Below are positions 57,561-64,000 of a DNA stretch of 64,000 nucleotides, piece by piece (position 1 is the first letter of the stretch; every line of letters starts with the position of its first letter). The DNA is from Smallanthus sonchifolius (Eukaryota; Streptophyta; Magnoliopsida; Asterales; Asteraceae). The stretch is taken from the NCBI GenBank assembly GCA_023525975.1, contig CM042032.1:70950260-71014259 (forward strand). Reading direction: 5' to 3'. The position numbers were made by a program, and so were the translations under genes. The notes below the pieces were generated by a model. The model did no database searches. It saw only the letters and a program-made list of their open reading frames with translations, and was not told where the DNA came from.

Positions 57561-57919
57561 CAAATTGATATGTCACAAAAAAGATGATCGACTGCTTTAA
57601 ATGCTCTTTATTTATCTAAGAACGTTAGTTTCTACACTCATCTAGGGTTCTCTATTGTTTTCCTTTGAATAAATTAAATTATGGGGCATATTTATTTTGA
57701 AAGTTGTGAGGTATTATTAATTGAAAAGATGGTCTACTATTAATGATCGGCCATCACTCTCCTTTTTATGAACCACCACCAATTAAATATTCAAAAGTAG
57801 ACCATACATCAATTCAATGGCATCTTGTACCGAAAACATAAATAACTCATTTTTTATTATTTTTTTAACGACGACACCTATATATTATATGATAATTGAG
57901 TTTCTTTGTGACAACATCT
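57561..57919. other. Spacer, no supported feature
   Basis: AT-rich, with no coding or repeat boundary that I can support. Confidence 0.4.
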
Positions 57920-58240
57920 ACAACATCCCATCCCAGGAGGAACCTCCAACTGGGTAAACCACTTGATCTGGTCACAGACTCTTTTTTTTTGCTGTGGTCA
58001 GGATTTGAACCAAGACCTTAATTATGGGAAGTCTTAAGGATACCATTACAAAAATAACTCATACCTCCATAAAATAGAAGTGCCCTTAAAACATCTTGAA
58101 AATTCCAAGAGTAACCCTCACGTAAACATTTTTTTGAAACAATATATTTCTTTACTTATTTGGGACTTGAATCAAAAACCTCTAAATATAGGTGTTCTAA
58201 GAGTCTGTCTCTGCTACTGAGCTACCAACGCCAGTTAACC
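57920..58240 (-). mobile_element. Two degenerate tRNA-derived SINE fragments
   Basis: On the minus strand, B-box-like GGTTCAAATCC (58001-58011) and GATTCAAGTCCC (58162-58173) are each preceded by tRNA-like sequence; the second has an A-box-like TGGTAGCTCAGTAG (about 58215-58228). Confidence 0.5.
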
Positions 58241-59015
58241 CTCATGTAAACTTATTACTATATTATCTTTTAATACTATATTATCTTCCATATTTCCCTT
58301 GTGATCCCACCTAGAATGCCCTCTTCTGGCATAATGAAAAACCTTAAATACCTAGATACAGTTTGACGAAAAGCTTAGTGAAGTGATAACACTAATCATA
58401 TTACCAAATAATGGAATAACATACTTACCGATTTACAGATTACCACATTACACCCGTTAACAGAAACGAAACATACAAGTCTAACTCGATAAACGGATAC
58501 AAGGTATATCGAATAACTTAACGAAAGGGGACAACACATTTGGTGATCCTTGTAATTATTATCCAATTGTAATTATCTTTTATACATAACAGGGATAACT
58601 AGTTATATGTATATATCATAGGAGATTGCAAAATTGTAACCATTCTGATTGACTAATAAAGTTTCGTAGTTTCTGAATTGCTGATTCTTTTATTGTTATT
58701 GATCACAGTTATTGCTTGATTGTGTTCTGATAGAACCCAAAGTTGTCGGCTTGATTGATTGAAAAGTAAAATACAGATAGTGCCCTGTTCGAGAAGGGTG
58801 ATCTCCGATTACAAGGTTAGAAACCCTAAATTGATTAACATAAACATCGACCCCTAATTCAAACTCTTGACTCCCTATTTCTAGACTGCTAAAGCAGTTA
58901 CAAAACTGAATATAAAACCCCCCACTACGCTGGAACTACTCCCGCCACTTTTGAGTGGCTGGGCCAAGAACTGGGCCGACCCAGTCAGGTTAGCCCAATG
59001 GCCACCCCGACCCAG
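58241..59015. other. Spacer and possible old LTR region
   Basis: 58241-58590 shows no feature. 58600-58980, on the minus strand, looks like untranslated retroelement sequence adjoining the protease fragment, with no clear LTR ends. Confidence 0.35.
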
Positions 59016-59558
59016 TCAACCTGGGTTCGTATCAATACTTCCCGCCCGGAGAAACGACTTGTCCTCAAGTCGAGAGGAAGTGGTTCGAGAGAAGCCTGGC
59101 TGACCTATATCAAAAACCAAATGGTGTGTTACGGCATGCTGAAGTTGCATGTTCAGGAGGCTGTTTTCAGTAGTTGCTGTGAGCTGTTGCAAAGGGGCAG
59201 ACTTAGAAGGTTCTAAAGATACTTCGGTTAGCTTGTAGGTTTGGCCATTGATGGTGATGATCAGGAACATCTCGTTCCAATTGGTTTGGGCAGTGTTCAT
59301 TGAAGACGGCCACCTTATGCTTAGTACCGCATCTACCCCACCAAGTGAAAAGGAGTAAAAGTCCTGTTTGATTTTGAGGTTTGATAGTTGTACTAAAACA
59401 TCAAAGGGTGTTACAAGCTGAGTTGACATATTCAATTGGCGCACGAGAGATTCAGCTATGAAGTCATGAGTGGAGCCACTATCGACCACAATTAGCACCT
59501 TCGTGGATCCTATGGTACCGTGAAGTCTCATGGTGGATATGTGAGACTCACCTCCTAA
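59016..59558 (-). pseudogene. Gypsy aspartic protease fragment
   Basis: The minus strand reads RLHGTIGSTKVLIVVDSGST followed by HDFI, the active site of a Ty3/Gypsy protease, and then the beginning of a typical pol linker. Its upstream part is cut by insertion of a younger LTR at 59564. The open frame seems to run on into the LTR only by chance, through Lys codons from a T-run. Confidence 0.85.
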
Positions 59559-59614
59559 CGAGTTGTAACACACCACTTTTAAAATACGAAAAACGCGCGG
59601 AAGACTTTTATCCC

Positions 59615-59618
<4 letters not shown>

Positions 59619-59655
<37 letters not shown>
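59619..59655. repeat. Long T homopolymer
   Basis: About 37 uninterrupted T inside the LTR (A on its own strand), next to the CTCGCGTACCGCGAG palindromes at 59655-59795. The exact length may be unreliable in assembly. Confidence 0.85.
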
Positions 59656-59660
<5 letters not shown>

Positions 59661-60362
59661 CGCGTACCGCGAGACTAAATGACCACCTCCCTCGCGTACC
59701 GCGAGGGAGTCCCAAAAACACGCCCGGAACCCAGGTCTCTCGCGTACCGCGAGAGGACCCCCCCCTGGATCTTCGCGTACCGCGAGGGACCACCTTTCAC
59801 AGAAAGTTTTGGGCATCTGCAGATTTCAACACTTAGCCATTTTTTTCCACTTTTTCATTACCACCATAAACCAAAACCTCCCAACACATGGGTTGTGACC
59901 AAAAACACATATGACCAGCTTTAAAACATCAACTTATAAAATTTAAGTACCAATTTACACATCCGAAAACGGATTTCTAATAAATTCCAAAAATCACCAA
60001 AATGCATACGAGAACCCTTCACGCCCTGGACTTGACCTTGACCTACTTCGGAGCTTTCCCTACATCACCACATAAACATATCACTATTAGTAATGAAGAT
60101 AAAACATAACAAACAAGTAAATTCTACTTGTTTCCACCCATTCCCCCATTTGACCCGTTTCCACCAAATTTTAACATTTGGCTACATAACACTTGTATTT
60201 CACCTACAAGTTTCATTCTTTTCATTTATCATTCATATTAACACATTTCCTTTTCCATTATGGCACATTGGCCACAATCTCATTTCCATCATAACACTAG
60301 ATCATAATTCACCCATTTGACCCATTTGACCCGTTTGCACCCATTTGGTCAATTAAGGTTTT

Positions 60363-60878
60363 CATACACATACTTTTCACATACAAGTTTCTTTCATCAT
60401 TTCATTACCACATTTCCATTTCCATTATGGCACGTAGGCCATAACTTCATATCCATTTAGGATACGAGATTATACTCCATAACCATTCTTTCATACACAT
60501 ACTTTTCACATACAAGTTTCTTTCATCATTTCATTACCACATTTCCATTTCCATTATGGCACGTAGGCCATAACTTCATATCCATTTAGGATACGAGATT
60601 ATACTCCATAACCATTCTTTCATACACATACTTTTCACATACAAGTTTCTTTCATCATTTCATTACCACATTTCCATTTCCATTATGGCACGTAGGCCAT
60701 AACTTCATATCCATTTAGGATACGAGATTATACTCCATAACCATTCTTTCATACACATACTTTTCACATACAAGTTTCTTTCATCATTTCATTACCACAT
60801 TTCCATTTCCATTATGGCACGTAGGCCATAACTTCATATCCATTTAGGATACGAGATTATACTCCATAACCATTCTAT
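60363..60878. repeat. 129-bp tandem repeat x4 in LTR
   Basis: Copies start at 60363, 60492, 60621 and 60750 and are nearly identical (each with CATACACATACTTTTCAC and ATTATGGCACGTAGGCC). A shorter degenerate array with TATGGTTCATAGACCATA follows to about 61060. Confidence 0.95.
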
Positions 60879-62301
60879 CCATTATGGTACTTGGACCATA
60901 ACTCCATATTCATTCTATCCATTATGGTTCATAGACCATAACTCCGTATCCATTCTATCCATTATGGTTCATAGACCATAACTCCATATCCATTCTTTCA
61001 TTATGGTTCATAGACCATAACTCCATATCGACATATCCATTATAGTATAAATACTATAACTACATTCCTTCAATTTTGCATACAATTTCATGCTCATTCA
61101 TACCACATAACAAATTATGCAACTTTACACATTATGCATACAATCTTGCATAAAACTCATTTATCCCCGTTTCATTTATGATCAACACATGATCCATTTC
61201 CATTATAGCTTAACACTATAATTACATTCATTCATTGTACATACTAAATCATTCACAATTTATCATATCACAAGTATGTACACAATCACATAACACATAA
61301 TTCACAAAATTCACATTTATCATCAATACTAAGTAAGTGCATAGGCACTTACCTTTCGGGTTAGAAGATCCCGCACCGTTCTCAAGCTTGCAATTTGATT
61401 ACCTAAACACATTCGCCTAGTTTAGTAATCTAACATATACCAACATTTCATTACAATTGAGTTCACAACCCAATTTCCCAATTCCAACCCAAATTGACCC
61501 GTTTGGGTTATCCTCATAGCCAAACACCCTCTTTCACCACAAACTCACCTACTTGAGTTTCATTAACTTAATCTTAACACTAATTCTTCTTTCAAAAATT
61601 ATTATTAAGTTAATTTGGTGTTTGCTCAAGTGTCTAACATCTTAAAAACACTTAATCTTCATTAATTCGCCATTTATCATCATGATCCAAACACCCCCAA
61701 TTTCCACCATATGAACCCTAACTTTTCAAAATCATAATCAAAGGGTTCTAGGATGTTAATCACTACTCTTTACCTTTAGTTTAGCTAGATTATCAATAAT
61801 CTAACACCATTTCATCACATGCATACAAAATTTCGGTTTTCTTTCAAAACCCATCAAGAACACATCTAAAGTGAGATCAAAAGGATGATTAACACTTACT
61901 TGATGTTAGGAAAGTGTTGTGTGAGCCAAAACCTCCTCATTCCGAGCTTCAAATGCAAGATTCAAGCTCCAAACCCGTTTCCTCTTTTTCTCCTTTGCTC
62001 TTGAACGACCTAAACACCAAATGAGACTCAATTTTGACTTTCACCAAGTCAAATAGCAGATTTTGGCCACTTTACACCTTTAGTCCCTCAACTTTCAATT
62101 TCACCCATATCTTTCCAAAACTAGTTAAAAACTAGTATAACCCCGTTACTAACTTGAAACCCGCTTGTTTCAACTTATTTCTAAAATATTATTTTCCCAT
62201 AATATTTATTTAGAAATATTTATTCATTTATAACGAGACCCGGATTTTGGTTCGTTACAAATCACCTCCCCTTATTTGGGTTTCGTCCCCGAAACCCGAC
62301 T

Positions 62302-64000
62302 TCACATAAAAAGGTTCGGATAATATTTGGGCATTTCCTCCTCGGTTTCCCAAGTCATTTCCGCTCCCTTCTTACGTTTCCACCTTGCCAAAACTTGGCT
62401 AATCTCTTTAATGCGTACACGCATCACCTTTCTATCCAAGATTGCCACCGTTTCCCCAACATAAATCAACTTATCATCCAATTCAATATCCTCCAATGGG
62501 ACAAAAGTAGATTCATCCGTCAAACATTTTCGCAAATGAGACACATGAAACGTGCTATAAAGTCTGCTTAGTCCCTCCGGTAGCTCCAAACATAAGCTAC
62601 CGCACCCACCCTTACTATCATCTTAAACGGTCCGACGAAACGTGGGCTTAACTTCCCCGTTTCCTAAACCGTATCACCCATTTCCAAGAAGAGACTTTCA
62701 AAAGCACAACGTCCCCCACTTGGAACTCAATCGCCCGCCTCCTATTATCCGCATAGGACTTTTGGCGATCTTGAGCCGTTTTCAAGCGTGCTCTAATTTG
62801 GTCAATACTATCATTAGTTTCCTTGACCGCCTCGACATTACCAAGATCCCGTTGACCAATTTCACCCCAACACACGAGTGTTCGACACTTTCTCCCATAC
62901 AACGCCTCGAAAGGCGGCATACCAAAACTAGAACGGTAGCTATTGTTATAAGAAAATTCCTGCCAACGGTAAATGATCGTCCCAACTTTCCCCAAAAATC
63001 CAGAGCACACGCTCGCATCATAATCCTCGAGCGTTTGAATCGTTCGCTCGCTTTGCCCATCCATTAGTGGATGATAGGCGGTGCTAAGGTTCAACCTCGT
63101 TCCCATGTCCTCATGGAATTTCTTCCAAAAACGAGAAGTGAATCTCGTATCCCGGTCCGATATAATCGACACCGGCACCCCATGGCGTGACACAATCTCT
63201 TGTACATATAACTCTGTCAATCTATTCGATGAGTACGTTTCCTTTATAGGAAGGAATTATGCACTATTCGTCAACCGATCCACTACTACCCATATCGCAT
63301 CATAACCCCTTTCGGGTCTTTGGTAGTTTAGTGATCAAATCCATAGCTATATTCTCCCATTTCCAAAGCGGTATTTCAAGCGGTTGAAGCTTTCCATACG
63401 GCTTTTGGTGTTCCGCCATTACTCTTAAGCATGTGAGACACCCTTCAACATACTTAACAACTTCACGCCTCGTACCCGGCCACCAAAAATGATACCTTAA
63501 ATCATAAAATATCTTTGTGGCCCCCGGATGGATAGAATATTTGGATTTATGCGCCTCATCTAAAATAGTTGTCAAAACACTTGACAACCTAGGAATCCAA
63601 ATCCTATCAAAGCATGTCTTTAACCCCGAATAATTTTCCCAAAGCTTGTCAACATAAGAACCACCCGTTCCATCTTCAAATCCCCACCAAGTGTTAACTC
63701 CGTCTTTAATGGTTCCTTCGACGACGAAAACGCATTTTGTCTACTTTTTGCACCAATTAGATCGCCCACTATCTAAGATGGTCTCTGTTTCAATTAGGCG
63801 AAACGTTTATCATTTATCTTATCTTCACCATAATGAAATAACAACAGTTCCAACCTCCTAACGATTTCGTGTTTGGTCACGCATAATGTATTATGGAGCC
63901 CACTCGTTTCATCTGAGAAGTTCCCAAACATTAATCTATCCACCAATAAAGTCCCCATGTTGGACAACCCAACGATACGTGAACCTATCCTCCTATGATT
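62302..64000 (-). pseudogene. Gypsy chromovirus pol 3' part: integrase and chromodomain
   Basis: Read right to left: integrase zinc-binding HHCC region (HPGATKIFYDLRYHFWWPG...CLTC, about 63410-63540), integrase core (SDRDTRFTSRFWKKF, TAYHPLMDGQSERTIQTLEDY, about 63030-63160), GPY-like and chromodomain-like C-terminus (TFHVSHLRKCL...WETEEEMPKYYPNLF, 62302-62560). Integrase inserts the DNA copy; chromodomains target heterochromatin. Frameshifts near 63270, 63050 and 62640 break the frame. The element continues past the window edge; 63600-64000 is its more decayed upstream part. Confidence 0.88.

Larger units (their letters stand above)
59564..62259 (-). mobile_element. 3' LTR of a Gypsy chromovirus, 2696 bp
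   Basis: Read on the minus strand it starts TGTAACGAACC at 62259 and ends GTGTGTTACA at 59564, the same family as the solo LTR at 33955-35835. Directly before its start is a polypurine tract (AAGGGGAGGTGA, 62262-62273), which proves it is a 3' LTR of the element to the right. CGAGT (59559-59563) should be one half of the target-site duplication. It holds palindromes, a T-run and a 129-bp tandem array. Confidence 0.9.

Noticed and set aside
59567..59816. Lys-run containing protein N-terminus joined to the protease
   Set aside because: The frame crosses the LTR end; the Lys run is a T homopolymer read on the minus strand, so the fusion is accidental.

Overview
This window is nuclear DNA of a flowering plant, AT-rich and dominated by transposable elements. 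Four plausible host genes sit in it, and introns, plant-type promoters, Copia and Gypsy LTR elements, Helitrons, MULEs, hAT and Harbinger elements and RTE/L1 LINEs all fit a eudicot. The repeat style suggests Asteraceae, but nothing here proves the family. All exon models below are hand-built from GT/AG sites and reading frame, without transcript data.

Host genes, all on the + strand: (1) 6157-6885, a two-exon gene for a 132-aa protein I do not recognise, behind a promoter with a G-box, an E2F-type site and a telo-box; (2) 9668-10051, a small secreted eight-cysteine protein; (3) 13303-18092, a four-exon MSRA5-type peptide methionine sulfoxide reductase with Ser at the usual catalytic Cys position and a 3.1-kb last intron full of nested elements; (4) 26533-31077, a five-exon triple-PHD-finger protein of the EHD3 type.

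Layout. 1-5.6 kb: a Copia fragment split by an LTR/CACTA insertion, then scrambled LINE pieces and a Helitron. 5.6-18.1 kb: genes 1-3 with MITEs, a foldback element and a Helitron between or inside them. 18.1-26.3 kb: a decayed Gypsy leader, a SINE, MITEs in TA tracts, a foldback MULE, several Helitrons and an old Copia LTR. 26.5-31.1 kb: gene 4. 31.7-36.6 kb: a terminal-inverted-repeat element with arrays of a 17-bp palindrome and a broken ATHILA-type ORF, itself hit by a solo Gypsy LTR. 37.3-41.1 kb: hAT transposase remnant, Helitron, SINE. 41.1-49.3 kb: one copy of a local duplication (partner at 53.8-54.3 kb) loaded with a MITE, a near-complete RTE LINE and a MULE that carries a 2.7-kb solo LTR. 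49.6-53.6 kb: a Copia LTR plus leader between 173-bp direct repeats, a second MULE, and a Helitron nested in a Helitron. 54.8-58.2 kb: Tourist-like MITE, Harbinger transposase remnant, SINE pieces. 59.0-64.0 kb: an old Gypsy protease fragment cut by a younger chromovirus-type Gypsy whose 3' LTR and pol 3' end lie in the window.

Many insertions can be dated relative to each other because target-site duplications and, in several cases, empty sites are visible within the window. I found no microbial-type operon, CRISPR array or rRNA. The most unusual structures are the palindrome-array element (31.7-36.6 kb), the Helitron with two consecutive 3' ends (52976-53405), and palindrome-bearing LTR/leader modules.
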